Notes: generated by a model not told the origin, from the sequence alone. 64,000 nucleotides of DNA from Pelecanus crispus (GCF_030463565.1 NC_134643.1:74769721-74833720), one strand, 5' to 3'; positions 49,101-60,543 are shown, counted from the first letter of the stretch. Translations and numbers: made by a program.

Positions 49101-52100
49101 TGGTACTCTGCAGAAGCTGAGTCCATCCTAGTTCAGAGCACATAGACTGGACCTCCAAAGTCCAGTGAAAACTGAATTTCAGCCCATTTTTCTTCTTTTT
49201 ATATTGAATAGAATGGTAGTGACTACAGGAAGTTTTATCAATTACCGTAATGATGCACGTGTTACTCACCCCACATATCAAGCATGTCCCAGCTTAATCC
49301 TGTGACTGGGGCTACTCGCATGCTAAAAGTAAAGCATGTACTCAGGTTCTTGCTGGATTAGGTATTACAGTAGGCAGTCTGATACATGCTGGGTGAAACC
49401 ACACACTTGAGCAGCTGGTGAGGTTAGCAGCAGATGAGTCTTACTAATTTGTGCGGCTCCATATGCACACTGCTGCTAGCATGGGTATGAAAGGCAGCTG
49501 TTCTCCTGCTCACCACCTCCACCCTCCTAGAAGAGCCAGGATGATGACCCAAGGCTGTAGCAGGGCTGATCTGGAGCCAGAAGGACTGATGTCTGTGTTG
49601 GACCCCCACTGCAATCTCCAAAAAGTCCATATGCAAATGGTCTGTTCTGTCAGAGAACGGCTTGGAAGATTTACCTTTACAGGAGGTGTAATCCTGATCC
49701 TAGATACAATGCAATGAAAATGGAGTGCCTAAATACCTTGCACTAGCCTGGGTCATGATCCACAATTTCAGAGATTATTTACCTGAGTAAGACTATCCAG
49801 TGATGCATGATTTCACAACCAATTTTCTTGTCCTGTGTTAGTAACTCCTAAGTGTTGGTATTATCTGAAAATGCACTACCTTCTTACCTTCTTAAATGTG
49901 GTATTGAATATAGATGTTCAGAATTCCTAGAATTCCTACTGTTCTGGTTTTATCACATTATTTACATATTTCTGTAATTCTGTTAAAGTCAGTGTCAGTG
50001 AGGAGGAAAAACATTTCTTTCCTTCCTCTTGCTCTCTATTTGTGTTCAAGTTATCCACAGTCAATTCTTTATTTTTATTTAACACCTTTTTTTTTCTATT
50101 TTTAGATGCATTAAACCACACTTGAAATCATTTGCACTTGGTATCTATACCCTGGCAATAAGAGTACTTGGTAAGTCCAGTTGTACTCTTGGATCTATTT
50201 TAATATACTCCTCACTAATCACTTATCCTAGAATTAAACTTTGGTTGTTGGAAAGAATGATGTCTAACTGACAAGTAAATATTTCATGATTTAAAAAAAA
50301 AACTAGCAAGAGGGTTGGAAAAGAGGAAGCAGCTTTGTATTTCATAAATTGTAGAACTGTGTCTTAGGTATAATAAAAATATATACTGCTAACCTCCATA
50401 GCGGTGACAAGTGATCCTTCGGACTATGAAGCTAACATCAAAATTACCTCTTGCCTCTTCTTATTCAACAACAAGCATAATAGAACAGCTATGGCTCAGA
50501 ATTTGTGATCATTTTTCAGGCATATTTCCATTAGTTTCTAAGGGAATTAATCTAAGTACAGGTGTGCCTGAGGGCAGGGTTCACTGCAGCCTTGTGGTAG
50601 AGCCACCTATAAGTTTTCTCTAAAATCAAGGGTACCATGAGATGCCAATGAACTGGATACTCTAAAATCCTCTAGGTCTTCATAGAAAAGGTGATCATTA
50701 GCAAGAAGCAAGTCACTTATTCAAATAGAGCAGACTTAGGTGAGCTGGATGAGGCAGATGAAATGACATCAAAACAAGCTGTTGGGTGCTTTCTCACACC
50801 TTTGCAGGACAAGATTTTCCTTCCAGGCTTACTTTCTTCTCCAGAAACCATGGGTGGATCCACAGGTTACACAGAGTCCAGGATGTCCCCATTAGCACCT
50901 GAAGAAAGGCTTTTCCTTTCCATCACCCAAAAGCACTGCAGTAGGTTTGCCCCTGCCACAGTAGGATCTCAGGATACTTTGTAGGATACTGGTAGCCCTA
51001 GTGTAGGCTTCCAGCCCCACTGCCTCTCTCCCTTCAACTCCCCCCACCCCCACAACCAACACACAGGTCACGTCCCACCCCCAAGCTGAAAGGCTCCATC
51101 ATTTTCAAGAAAGGACAAGTATTTCTTTTTTCCTGGAGGGGTCCTGCAGGGTTAGGAAACCAACCCATGGCCAGCACTCCTCCTGCTGACTTCCACAGGC
51201 TTTTTGATGTTCAGTTGCATTTCCTCCCCACCCCGATTCTCCACAGGGAGGAAAGGGCGGTGTGTGCCTGGGCAGCACAAGGCACAACTTCTCGAACCAG
51301 CAAACAGTGTGGAAGTGTCATCACTGTTCGAATGTATTATTTAATGTTCTACATGAACAGGTCTCTAGATCAGAACTGATCACCCTGGAAAGTAATCTTC
51401 TTGCCTCCATTTATTTCTTAAATACACCCAGCGGGAATTCCAGCCCCAGTGTATTTTGGAGTGGCCATAGATACCACTTGCCTGAAATGGGGAAGCAAGA
51501 GATGTGGAGGAAGAGGAGCATGCAGACTCTATGACTCCAGTGCACTCAGGTAATAGCTCTTCTCCATTCATTCTCCATTGCATTCTTTAAGTACGTCTAT
51601 ACCTGGCACTGGTAGAAGAATGTCTGTCAGAAAATTTGAATGAAATATTTGATGCCAAATGAAAGAATCTGACTAGTAATATTAACAATAATGCTCAGGT
51701 TTTAGCATTCTCTTTTGGGTTTTTAGTCTCTTTTGGGGGGGAGGGTCATCTTATTTCAATATCAGCCAGAAATATTTAAATCACTTGATTTTTCACCCAA
51801 AAAAATGTTCAGTTAAAACCTCAATTTTATGCTAAAGCTCCCCCCATTTTTTAACAACTCTGCTGTGAGAGTGTGTGTAAGTAAATAAGTAAAAGGTCTG
51901 TTAAACCTCATCATTGGTCCATGTTGGAGGTGGACCACAAAAAAGGAAGGGAAGGGTGCCACAAAGCACGCTTGGCTTATCTAGAGGCTTAAGCACAGTC
52001 TTGTCTTTATCAATTTATTGCTAGAGGAGAGTAATTATCTGCATTCATGATATTACCAGAAATGGAGAATGGAATAACAAGGGTAAAAGCAAAATGAGAG

Positions 52101-52842
52101 AACAGGTTGCCCTTCCCCCCACCCCTGGGGAAAAAAAAAAAAAAAACAAAAACCAAAAACAAACAGGAGGGGAGGGTACATCTTGTTTTGAAAATTTGAA
52201 GAAAAGAACAAAAGCTCAGTTGGGACTCATTACTAATAAGCATAATGATGTTATTGTTGCTGCTGTTGATGTTACTGTTATGCCTGTAAAGCAAAAATAC
52301 CATTAAATGGTCTTGGTATCACTGGTACTGTTTATGAGGCAACCAAAAAATAAATTAATTGCCCTATAAATATTACTGCTATTCTCACTGAAGCACATTG
52401 GGGTGGAGGAGGTCAGTCAATGCCCAAGACATTTTCTTGGCCACAGACCACACAATACCTGACCTGGGTGAGCTGGCAAACTCTCATCTCCAGGGTCATC
52501 ATCTTGCTTGAAGGGCTTTCTTACTCAGCCTTACTGCATGAAAATATGGATGTGTCCTTGATGCCTTCTAGTTGTATGTTGCCTTTGAAATAGGCTCTGA
52601 TCAATCATTTCTCTCTCAGGTACGTGTACCTGGGGCTGACTTTGGTGTTGGGCACGGTGTCCATTTTCTTCAGTGTTGCTGTCCTTTGGGTTCTCCGGAA
52701 AAGGTCTTCTCCACAAGATGAGACCCTCTCAGCCAACAGGGAGAGAGGCACCTATGGGACAAAGAGCAGGAAGGAGAATTTTGTCAATAGTGACCGTTTA
52801 ATTCAGACAACTTACTGGCCAGAAAAGGAGACTAGACTTTAG
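30976..52842 (+). CDS. SLCO1C1: SLCO1C1 (OATP1C1), complete coding region over 14 exons (span includes introns)
   Basis: Sodium-independent organic anion transporter 1C1 carries thyroxine, reverse T3 and conjugates across brain endothelium and choroid plexus. The 14 exons join to 2,136 nt, 711 residues plus stop, the usual family length. The start is ATG 30976, with A at -3 and G at +4; [10 protein letters not shown] parallels the mammalian N terminus. Twelve membrane helices are expected and the hydrophobic segments fit. Landmarks are the superfamily signature around 266-276 ([11 protein letters not shown]), the N-glycosylation sequon N146-S-T, a Kazal-like loop with ten cysteines at 475-546 and sequons at N509 and N519, and the C-terminal ETRL, which fits a class I PDZ ligand. 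No frameshift or stop is seen. SLCO1A and SLCO1B paralogues are less likely because the N terminus, the GQ-rich loop and the tail all follow 1C1. One intron is GC-AG. Confidence 0.97.
31126..31254. repeat. Local duplicated segment, copy 1
   Basis: This piece matches 32450-32595 almost base for base: ttccagtaggga, gagtcagtatgaaattatta, atttctaagtcac, and atctgtatttgcctaacgtt are shared. It begins 22 bases after the splice donor of the first coding exon. It lacks the 17-base insert found in copy 2. Confidence 0.95.
31533..31577. repeat. AT-rich inverted repeat
   Basis: Arms aatatataat (31533-31542) and attatatatt (31568-31577) are perfect reverse complements, separated by 25 bases. It could form a weak hairpin; no function is implied. 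Confidence 0.6.
31989..32017. repeat. (CA)n microsatellite
   Basis: A CA repeat with interspersed CG steps (acgcacgcacgcac) lies in the first SLCO1C1 intron. Confidence 0.9.
32450..32595. repeat. Local duplicated segment, copy 2
   Basis: This is the second copy of the segment at 31126-31254, in the same orientation and 1.32 kb downstream. It carries a 17-base block (aaaaatgtctgcttcag) absent from copy 1, and differs by only a handful of other bases. No third copy was seen in the window. Confidence 0.95.
34457..34598 (+). CDS. SLCO1C1: SLCO1C1 coding exon 2 (residues 44-91)
   Basis: The acceptor is tttcacag and the donor is ATTG|gtatgt; 142 nt, ends in phase 1. It encodes helix 1 ([13 protein letters not shown]) and the conserved [18 protein letters not shown] segment that starts helix 2, among the most constant stretches of the OATP family. 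The next intron (821 bp) shows nothing recognisable. Confidence 0.97.
35420..35552 (+). CDS. SLCO1C1: SLCO1C1 coding exon 3 (residues 91-135)
   Basis: The acceptor is tctcaaag and the donor is CG|gtaagt; 133 nt, phase 1 to phase 2. It encodes the rest of helix 2 ([18 protein letters not shown]) and helix 3 ([22 protein letters not shown]). The next intron (621 bp) shows nothing recognisable. Confidence 0.97.
36174..36295 (+). CDS. SLCO1C1: SLCO1C1 coding exon 4 (residues 135-176)
   Basis: The acceptor is ataaacag and the donor is GCAG|gtgaga; 122 nt, phase 2 to phase 1. It encodes the extracellular loop between helices 3 and 4, with sequon N146-S-T and the ISPC motif. This loop is expected to vary most between species. 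The next intron (934 bp) has a C-rich patch at about 36,500-36,820 and no exon. Confidence 0.95.
37230..37376 (+). CDS. SLCO1C1: SLCO1C1 coding exon 5 (residues 176-225)
   Basis: The acceptor is gtactcag and the donor is TTG|gtaaaa; 147 nt, phase 1 at both ends. It encodes helix 4 with the family block [17 protein letters not shown] and the DDYA segment. The next intron (1,106 bp) shows nothing recognisable. Confidence 0.97.
38483..38581 (+). CDS. SLCO1C1: SLCO1C1 coding exon 6 (residues 225-258)
   Basis: The acceptor is ctattgcag and the donor is CTGG|gtaagt; 99 nt, phase 1 at both ends. It encodes helix 5 ([21 protein letters not shown]). The reading frame stays open through this donor for another 650 bases of the 795-bp intron, giving a 281-codon frame (38386-39231); the paralogous exon structure shows that the donor is real and the extension is intronic. 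Confidence 0.97.
39377..39622 (+). CDS. SLCO1C1: SLCO1C1 coding exon 7 (residues 258-340), GC splice donor
   Basis: The acceptor is tttctccag; 246 nt, phase 1 at both ends. It encodes the superfamily signature [11 protein letters not shown], helix 6, and the Ser- and Lys-rich cytosolic loop ([14 protein letters not shown]). The donor reads AAAAG|GCAAGT, so the intron starts with GC instead of GT. The nearest GT, at 39628, would leave the frame wrong, whereas GC joins to the codon GAC (Asp340) of the next exon as in the family. The intron is 853 bp with nothing else recognised. Confidence 0.95.
40476..40640 (+). CDS. SLCO1C1: SLCO1C1 coding exon 8 (residues 340-395)
   Basis: The acceptor is tgttttgcag and the donor is ATAG|gtaatg; 165 nt, phase 1 at both ends. 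It encodes [18 protein letters not shown], helix 7, and the [15 protein letters not shown] segment. The next intron (3,415 bp) holds a pyrimidine-rich tract at about 41,910-41,960 and a 79-codon open frame of no known family (41281-41520). Confidence 0.97.
41910..41960. repeat. Pyrimidine-rich tract
   Basis: The stretch is made of tttcttc-type units and long T runs, giving a purine-pyrimidine strand bias. It is a simple-sequence region in an SLCO1C1 intron. Confidence 0.8.
44056..44251 (+). CDS. SLCO1C1: SLCO1C1 coding exon 9 (residues 395-460)
   Basis: The acceptor is gatttcag and the donor is CACGG|gtatgc; 196 nt, phase 1 to phase 2. It encodes helix 8 ([21 protein letters not shown]), the [10 protein letters not shown] segment, helix 9 and the [14 protein letters not shown] start of the large extracellular loop. 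The next intron (1,064 bp) holds a short tandem repeat at 44672-44706. Confidence 0.97.
44672..44706. repeat. Tandem repeat, about 12 bp x 3
   Basis: Three units of the form tta(a/g)ccatga follow each other (ttaaccatgag, ttagccatgatg, ttagccatgagg) in an SLCO1C1 intron. Confidence 0.8.
45316..45481 (+). CDS. SLCO1C1: SLCO1C1 coding exon 10 (residues 460-515)
   Basis: The acceptor is ttccccag and the donor is ACT|gtaaga; 166 nt, phase 2 to phase 0. It encodes the main part of the Kazal-like extracellular domain, with cysteines at 475, 479, 481, 490, 501 and 505 and the [16 protein letters not shown] block. Sequon N509-S-S follows. The next intron (437 bp) shows nothing recognisable. Confidence 0.97.
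45919..46103 (+). CDS. SLCO1C1: SLCO1C1 coding exon 11 (residues 516-577)
   Basis: The acceptor is tcttccag and the donor is CTAAG|gtaaga; 185 nt, phase 0 to phase 2. It completes the Kazal-like domain (cysteines 520, 522, 540, 546; sequon N519-C-S) and encodes helix 10 ([20 protein letters not shown]). The next intron, 4,002 bp, is the longest in this coding region and holds no recognised element. Confidence 0.97.
50106..50170 (+). CDS. SLCO1C1: SLCO1C1 coding exon 12 (residues 577-599)
   Basis: The acceptor is ctatttttag and the donor is CTTG|gtaagt; only 65 nt, phase 2 to phase 1. It encodes [21 protein letters not shown] at the start of helix 11. A 65-nt exon with this phase is typical of the OATP1 genes. 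The next intron (1,261 bp) has nothing recognised. Confidence 0.96.
51432..51549 (+). CDS. SLCO1C1: SLCO1C1 coding exon 13 (residues 599-638)
   Basis: The acceptor is tacacccag and the donor is CTCAG|gtaata; 118 nt, phase 1 to phase 2. It encodes the family block [17 protein letters not shown] and the cysteine-containing [12 protein letters not shown] segment. The next intron (1,070 bp) has an A run at 52131-52146. Confidence 0.97.
52620..52842 (+). CDS. SLCO1C1: SLCO1C1 last coding exon (residues 638-711) and stop
   Basis: The acceptor is ctctctcag. The exon encodes helix 12 ([21 protein letters not shown]) and the basic cytosolic tail, ending KETRL with TAG at 52840-52842. The tail [15 protein letters not shown] is close to the mammalian 1C1 tail. 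The final Thr-Arg-Leu fits a class I PDZ ligand, so docking by PDZ proteins is plausible. Confidence 0.97.
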
Positions 52843-53730
52843 GAAGACTGAGATCTCCACCATGACTTTACCCAGTGAGTGGTGTTCCAGGCAAAAATTC
52901 ATGATCAGTGAAATGGTATCTTAGTATCCAGCCTGAAAATGTTCACCTTCATGTAATTTGCACTGTAAACACAAAAAGCAAAGACAACCATTTTAGCACA
53001 TGTACAGCTCTGAAAACACTACTCACCATTTGTCCTGCCGAGTCAGTGCCACTCAAGTGAGGGGATTTGTTATGGCTGGGGAGGTGCAGCTTGCTCCCTT
53101 GCAGAGAAGCCAGCTTTATGGCTGCCCCTCAGCTTCATCCCTCCTCGTTAAGCTGCAACAGCCACTGCTGCCCCTCAGCTTCCTTCCGTGTGTGAAGGGT
53201 AGTGGGGAGGCTGCAGTGCAGCTCTCTCCACCATGGTACCAGCCCAAGAGGAGTGGGTGCACAAAACCCAACTTGGCAGCCTGGAAGGTGCAGGGATATT
53301 CTGCACATAGCTCGCCCTTGCAAGCAGTGCGGCACAGGGCAGGAGGAAAATGGTTTGCTGGAAGGATAAATCATCTACAGGCTCTGGGCATCTTGTGAAT
53401 TCAACCCATAACACTTATCAAATGTTGTGGTTAGGGATTCTTTTTCAAGTAGCTCTGTTATAGCACAACAATAACAGCAATAAAAGTTGTCATTGCAGTC
53501 AAAGAGACAACAAGAGTATATTCCAAAGGAGACTGGAATAAAAATAGAGCTTTTTTAGGTTTCCATCAGTTTCTTGCTACTTGCTCGTACTCAAGTGTAC
53601 TGAACAATTCCATGCATTTTATGCAATGTAAAACACAGTGATACAAGATACATATGATTTATTTTCTAAAAAGCTATGACAAGACAGCTTGGGAACAATA
53701 AAATAAATTCAAAGACCAGGTGATTTGGGG
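52843..53730 (+). other. SLCO1C1: SLCO1C1 3' UTR
   Basis: The non-coding sequence after the stop runs to a group of poly(A) signals. A GC-richer patch at about 53,080-53,350 has open frames on both strands without family resemblance. The end is inferred from the signals. Confidence 0.65.
53479..53707 (+). promoter_or_regulatory. SLCO1C1: Poly(A) signals for SLCO1C1
   Basis: AATAAA occurs at 53479-53484, 53537-53542, 53697-53702 and 53702-53707, about 640-860 bases after the stop. The last pair overlap; a G/T-rich stretch (ggtgatttggggctttt) follows within 35 bases, making it a good cleavage site. Confidence 0.6.
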
Positions 53731-56700
53731 CTTTTCCTTTTAATTTATTGTATTTGTTAGCTGAAACTAAGGCATGTATCATAGTATCCCTATATATATG
53801 AATTCTGCAGTTTGACAATATTTGGTATTAAATAAATTTGGGGTGGGGAGTACAATGGAGAGCTGTTTAATATGGAACAAAATCTCAAGAATGCTTGCAC
53901 TGAAAAAGATAGTGACAGCACCACTACAAATGATGTCCTTTAAAGCAACTAGAATTTTAGAGGGCATGATGAAAGGTAGGCTTCACCCTTCATCATAATA
54001 TTGGCAAAACAATCTCATATCATATCACTTGCATCTCAGCAGTGACTGTAGGTACCCTGCTGCCCAGTTGAGCTTGCAGGTCAGAGGCAGATGTGGAGCA
54101 CCTCCTGTGGGATGCATGAGGAGGGGCAGACATATAAGAATGGGATTTACTGAGCTTTATCAATGATAAATGTTTACAGTGTGCCATTAGGGAACTACCT
54201 AATCTATTCAATAGGAATACCAAGAAGAAGGATGTTGCTTAAGCACCACATATCTGCAGAAGGTAAGGACTTAAAGCCATCACTTGAGAAAAAGCAGTTG
54301 TCAGAGGAAGGACCAGTGCCACCCACCATTTGCCACGTGGGTGAGTGTTTAGACAGTGGCCTGGAATATGGGACACCCAGTCCCCTGTCCCAGCTCTTTG
54401 TCCTCCCAGGTGAGTGTCAGAGGCTCCAGGCAATGGGCTACCAGAGAGCTGTGGCTGTTCACTTTGCCTTGTGTAACTGGATATTGAACTAAACAAACAA
54501 AATTAAAATAATTAGGTTTGTGAATATGGGACTAACTGAAGCATTATGGCTAGGGTGAATCACAAAGATTTGCATTCCAGTCTCAGGTCTCATTCATACT
54601 ACATCATCATAAAAAGAGCAAAAAATGCCAAACCGCATCAGCATCCAGGAGCAAGAGAGATGCTTGGGAGCCTCCTTGGGATGGCACTTTTCATAGCAAT
54701 GAGCTGTCAGATCCAGTGAGAGAAAGGGAAAACCCAACTTAAGTACACACTGGAATAAAAAAGGAGGGATATCTGCATTTCACTCCATGCTTGATGTTGC
54801 ATGTGTGTCAAATAAATGGGGATGATTCCTAATTAGCGAATCAGTCCCGGCAGGGTTTATGGCAGGAACGCTGCTGCCCAGCAATTCTGATGCTGTCACA
54901 GAGGCAGTTCTCCATGTGCCCGGCAGCAAGATGGCCAGGAAAATTCACTGGCTTACAGGACAAAGAAAGAAATTAAGAGAAATAAACATGTCCTACTCTA
55001 ACTCAGAAAGAAACAGGAAAAAAAAAGATCAACTTACTGGGTTATCACCTAAGCTTATGTATGTAAATCTGTACTTAGTGAATAATTCTTTTAAAGCATG
55101 GGCTTTCCTTGCATACCCCATTTTCTTTACACATGGAAGGAAGGGAAATACTACGAAATTATTTGTTTCAGTAAGTCTTATTTTCATTATGGTTTAAAAA
55201 TGAGCACACTTTTCCACTCACCCTTCAGCAATAATACTGTAAATTACCAAGCAGATATATTCCATTCCCACTTTGAAATATTTTCAAGTCTTCTACTTTA
55301 TTTTAATACTTCAAGTAGTAACGTGGATGCACGGATGAGTGTCTGACTAGAGATGCATATTCTGGATTTGTTATAATAGATGAACAAGTGGTCTCAGCAC
55401 TAAAGGATTTGGACCTGTCAGGTTCTTTCTACCAGAATTCTTCATCTCAAACTAAATCTGCAACTGATAATGTCTCACAAAGGTCAACAAATTTGGATTT
55501 TTTTCTTTTCTTTTTAGAATTAGAGATATTAAACCACAATTGAGAGACTGTAAAGAAACAAATGCCTTTCATTTTCAAAGGTGAGACTGTTAAAAGAATT
55601 GGCTGAGGATATTTCCCAACCATTGATGTCAACCTTTGAGGCCAGAGTGGGACTCTCAACCTTGTTAAGAATAACCCACAGGCTGTATGCCATGTAAAAA
55701 CGGTATTCATACATTTTCATCTTATAGCAAGGACCCTAACTGGCACATACAGGAGAAGGCAAGGGTACCAGGCCATGTCACAATGGATGTGCAACCAGGC
55801 CTAGGGCATGTGAGCCAGCACACATTTTCTCTTCTGCCTCCCAGCAAAAAATGCAACTTTCGAATGACGTAATATGTCTTACTTATAGGCACATCATTTC
55901 TAATCATGTCAGGAGGGAAACACTGAGGAATTCTAACAAATAAAGGAAGCAAAAAGATGAGGTCAGTAGACTGTGGGAGCAATGTACTTGATTTATAGCT
56001 CATGCCCTCCCAGCATTTGAGAAGAAAGAAGCATCAGTATAGGATGAAGTATCTTCAGGTCACAGATACTATAACAGCTACCCCACCATTGCCACTATTA
56101 AATTGCTATATATGATCCTGTACTCTGAGGGAATTGCCAAAAGACAGAGAGCAAATGGTGTGAATGTATCAAAAAGAATACATAGGCTGAATAATGACAG
56201 GTTGCCTCTTTGATGTGCTCAAAATAATGAGTAAAAGTGATGTATGAAACAACTATTGTAAAATTTTTAAATAGCAGCATGAATATTATCATCTGAGAGA
56301 AAGCATTGGCATTACCACTTGGGCTGGTTTGACTGTTGATGACACTACACAGTTTAACTGCTTAAAACATGAAACTTAATTCTGCATAACACTGAGAGAA
56401 AAAAAGTTACTCCTCTCTAGAAGGTATGAAGTGCCTAGTACACAGACTCACAGGTAGCTAAGTCACAAGGGTATTTAAAAAGTATTTTTAAATAGAGAGC
56501 CATTATTGATAATTGTGAGAAATATGAAGAAAGTGAGCGCACTTGTTTAACAGAAGAAGAGCACAGGAGAATATTGAAAACTAGAAAGTACAGCATAAAT
56601 GAACAGAGGTAATGTTTCGTCTCAACAATAGTAGAATTATGGGGATAGAAGTTTACACAGATGTAAATAGTGACTAGATGAAGAGGAAAAATGTCTTGAA

Positions 56701-59700
56701 GGCTCTTTAAATTGTAAAGACCACCTCAGAAAGTCCCAGGCCAAAAAAAAGAAATAAAAAATCCCTGGAACGTGAAAAAGCATATGAGAAAGCATGGTTA
56801 TATATAAGACTACAAGAATGGCCGAAAGCAAGAGAGGTTAGGGCTGGTTAGTGTGGAAAAAGATAAAAAGGAGAACTCTAAGTGGCATGGGAAGTGTTGC
56901 TAGGGATCAGCTGCTCACCGTCTCTTCCATTACAAGTACTGGGGAGCACCAAACCAAGATAGGAGACATTCAAAGCAAAGGAGTTGGCTTTTCACACAAC
57001 AGATGTGAGACTTGAGAAATCCTCACAAAGAAATTTTGTATACATAGGTTCAAAGGGAGACAGGGTAGTTATAGAAAAGAAAATGCCATGTGGGTCATTA
57101 GGTACCTGCCTTTGCCTCCTAGTTCTGCTCAAGACTTCTCTTGTGGTTTGAAACTAATTGGCTACTGGGAGAGTAGTGGACATATCATACATACTGCTGA
57201 CTCTCACTTTCCCTAAGCAGCCTCCTTTGGCTACTGCCTGCCAGGGCTTTGAGGGCGCCGATGGCCCTGACCTGCATCCCCTGGGACCCACCTCCTCCTC
57301 TGCCCATGGGCCCCAACGCCCCATTTCATCTCCAGCCTGCACAAATAGCCCTGATCTGAGCTATTTTGGAGGTTTGCATGTGCTGAGCCCTCTCCCTCGC
57401 TCTTTCTGAATTATTGTCTGTGTTTCTGGGATTGTCCTAAGGCCTGACTTCTTAACTTGCCTTTGGCTGATGGTCACTGGCCTGAGGCTGGGACCAGTGG
57501 CTGTTGCTGCTTTGGCTCTGCTGACCCTGATCACCAGCTTACACTGGGCTGGCCCTCAGCTACCACCTTGTCCCCCCTCATAGAGCAGCCCCTGTAAGCA
57601 AGAGCGTTTGGGCTAGAAGGATCATAGGTCTGACTCAGGCTGGTTGTCTCTGCTTGTACCCTGGAGCATCACTGAGCAAGTGCTGCATGAGGCAGTTCTT
57701 CATCCAGTGCTAATCAATCTCTGGAAGAAAGAAAGTCCATAGTTACCGTAAAAATTATGAGAGCAATTTAAAGGTGGGACCCTTTAATGCTCGTTAAAAT
57801 GACCTTACTTAAGCAACATGTGGTTATTATCATCAGGAGGCTGGTTAACCAACAGCTCGTCACAGATTAATACAGTTCATTGAATTTTGTAGAGAGAAAA
57901 TAAGGAAAGGCTTTAGTGGAGGGCAAGCAAAGCACATTCTCACAGCTTGATGGTGACCAGGTCAGGAAATTTTCTCTCATGGCTGTTGAGCAAGGTAACT
58001 TCGAAAGGTTGTTGTACACAGTGGTAACCAGAACCCTCTGCTTGATCCTATGATGTTGGCACTTCTAAAAGAAGATGCTGAGAAATGGAGACTGGTTTAG
58101 AAAAAAAACCCTGTGAAAGTGAGACGCAGTCAGCAAAAATCTGTTTGTTTAATTCTGCAGACAAAGGTAGACTATGTTCCAGTGCCTGGAAATCAAACAG
58201 GACAAAACTGCATTAAAAATAAGATACATTCTTTTCACTAGAACAACTGTCTTGGGGATCTTATAGATTTTTCTGTCACATGTAGTCTTTAAATCAAGAC
58301 TTGACCATTCTTGTAAAACATCTGCTTTAGTGTAACATGAACAGCTCAGTGAAGTTGTGTTGTATATAATGCCAGCTATTCAATTACTTGAACCATAGTA
58401 TTTTTTTCAGTCCTTATATGTCAGGTGATACCCCAGACCATGCAAAGATGATGGGGGTTTTGCACTGGGGATTTCACCTGAAGTATGCATTTTTTTCACT
58501 CTGTTATCTATGATGCAGCACACATTTTGACTAGCTCCTACAAAGGTCTAAGTACTTGCACCTGCCAATGACTTGCACACCTTCAGTTCTGTATCTATAA
58601 TTACAACTCCAAACCAAGCTGCGGATTAAGACTGAATGCAAAGAGAAGTTGTACAATCAGCATTAAAGACTACACTTTGTATTTTAAATAGATAATAAAT
58701 ATCATTAAAACAGCACATCCTGGTCTACTGTTCCCCAGATAGACACACAATGGAAATAAATCAAAATTATCAATGAGTTCTTATGAAAGATAAAAGCTCC
58801 ACTGAGTCCCAGACACTAGCTAAGATGGCAACACCAAATCAGTTTGTCAGCATGCTCTTCTTTCTTGTTAGTTCTACAGCAACAAGCTGAAACTAGATGC
58901 ACTGAAACAAGGAGCACCAAGGAACCTTTTCTGCTGTTGTAAAGGTTTATCACATTCTCAGGATTCCTGTAGTAGCCTAACATTTGCTTAGTTGTGCACC
59001 ATCCCTTTTACTTAGTTAACTAAGAGTTAAATTTTAAAATACATTGATTTTCTTTATTTAGGGATTAGTGTCCCAAGAATAAAAAGGGCTCTAATCAAAG
59101 CTGCCTACTGCAGTTGGCCTCTGCCTGGCCGTCTGCTCCCTGCTACTGCTGGCTCACCCCTAGCAAATTGGTGCCTTGGCAGCCACTTCTTCTGGTGGGA
59201 GTCTGCTGCCACCCTCTGCCTGGAGGAGTCTGCTACCAGCTCCTGCGGTAAAGGTGATTCTTAGTGTGGCTTTTGTAAGGATTGTTTTTATTCTCAGGAG
59301 TAATCAGCAATTACTGATATCTCAGCATGCTTATTAAGGGGATTTTCACTACCATAAACCAATTTTTTCCCATAAGCGTAGGTTACAGTCATATGGGAGG
59401 GCTTGGATGAAAAAAAGGATGAGATATGTCTTTTTTCAGGTGTGAGACCATAGTCTTTGATTTGAATTCAGTAGTTTCCCATTTCCCATTCTGGTACTTT
59501 TGGTCAACAGTTCTTGGTTCAAGAAGTTGACTTTGGATGTGAATGCTTCCACAGACAGTTTGGACAACAGCAGTCTGAATATAGAAAAATTCTTCTCAAC
59601 CATACAGAAAGCAAAGTATAAAAGTTATTTTAATTCCTGAAAAGTTATGAATTAATGCTGTGTACAGGACTAGAATAAAAGGGGAGAAACTGCTGTGTAT

Positions 59701-60540
59701 TCATATGTTAGAATGAGGAAAAAAAGGAATACTGTTTCTCCTTTTACTATATGAAAAAGGAAGTGGCACTTTTTCTACAGGTTCTACTACTTCCAAATTA
59801 CAGAGTACATTTAGCTCCATGCCTTTTCATATTTTTAGGATCAAAAGGCAAAAAAACCCTTGGGTATGTCTGCTAATGCACCTGAAGACAACCTGAAAAC
59901 GAAACCTTGGGAATGCAAGACTCCATCAAAAAACATTGTAAAACAAGAGGGAATACTTATCTTGACATAGTCAGGGCATAATAGTGGAGCTTGTGACATG
60001 CCTTTGAAGAAAGAAGAGGACACAGGTGTTTGTGTGTATGTGCCCTTGGTGGAACATCAATAACCACGCAGATTAACAGAAGTACAGTATGTCATCCTGT
60101 AATAAAGAGCAATAGGCAAAGGCCAAGATGCCTATCTTGTGACTAGAAAATGTCAATCATGGTGTAAGAAACCTGCTGGAAGTTGATGGTTGGTGCTTTA
60201 TGCCACAATAGGAAATGAAGAATCCCCACCTCTGAGAGAAAGAGGCCCACATCTGTTGTAGGACCATAAATTTCAACCTCTTGCATGTAGTTAAAGCTAA
60301 GTACATGATTGTCTGACTGTGAGGATATGCTTCATTCTTTTAGAGAAATTGCGGGGGGCGACAGTGTTGGGTGTCTTTTTTAATTCAGACCTAAATCTGA
60401 TGGATGCAGTCATAATGTAACACGATGTTTTTTCTCTGCAACAGTGAAAGAAGTCCCCCTTGACCATGTCATTTACCACTTAGTCATGGAAAACTGAAAG
60501 TAGCTCTGCACAAAAAGTTACAAATAAAAGGAATCAATAA
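53731..60540. other. Intergenic region downstream of SLCO1C1
   Basis: No exon of an SLCO1A/1B gene, which usually follows in this gene cluster, was recognised. GC-rich patches stand out at about 57,200-57,610 and 59,100-59,255. The part at about 56,630-57,110 loosely resembles old CR1-derived sequence but could not be aligned with confidence. Confidence 0.6.
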
Positions 60541-60543
60541 AAT

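Noticed and set aside
30976..52842. Assignment to SLCO1A or SLCO1B
   Set aside because: The N terminus, the loop around residue 380, the tail and the position next to PDE3A all fit SLCO1C1.
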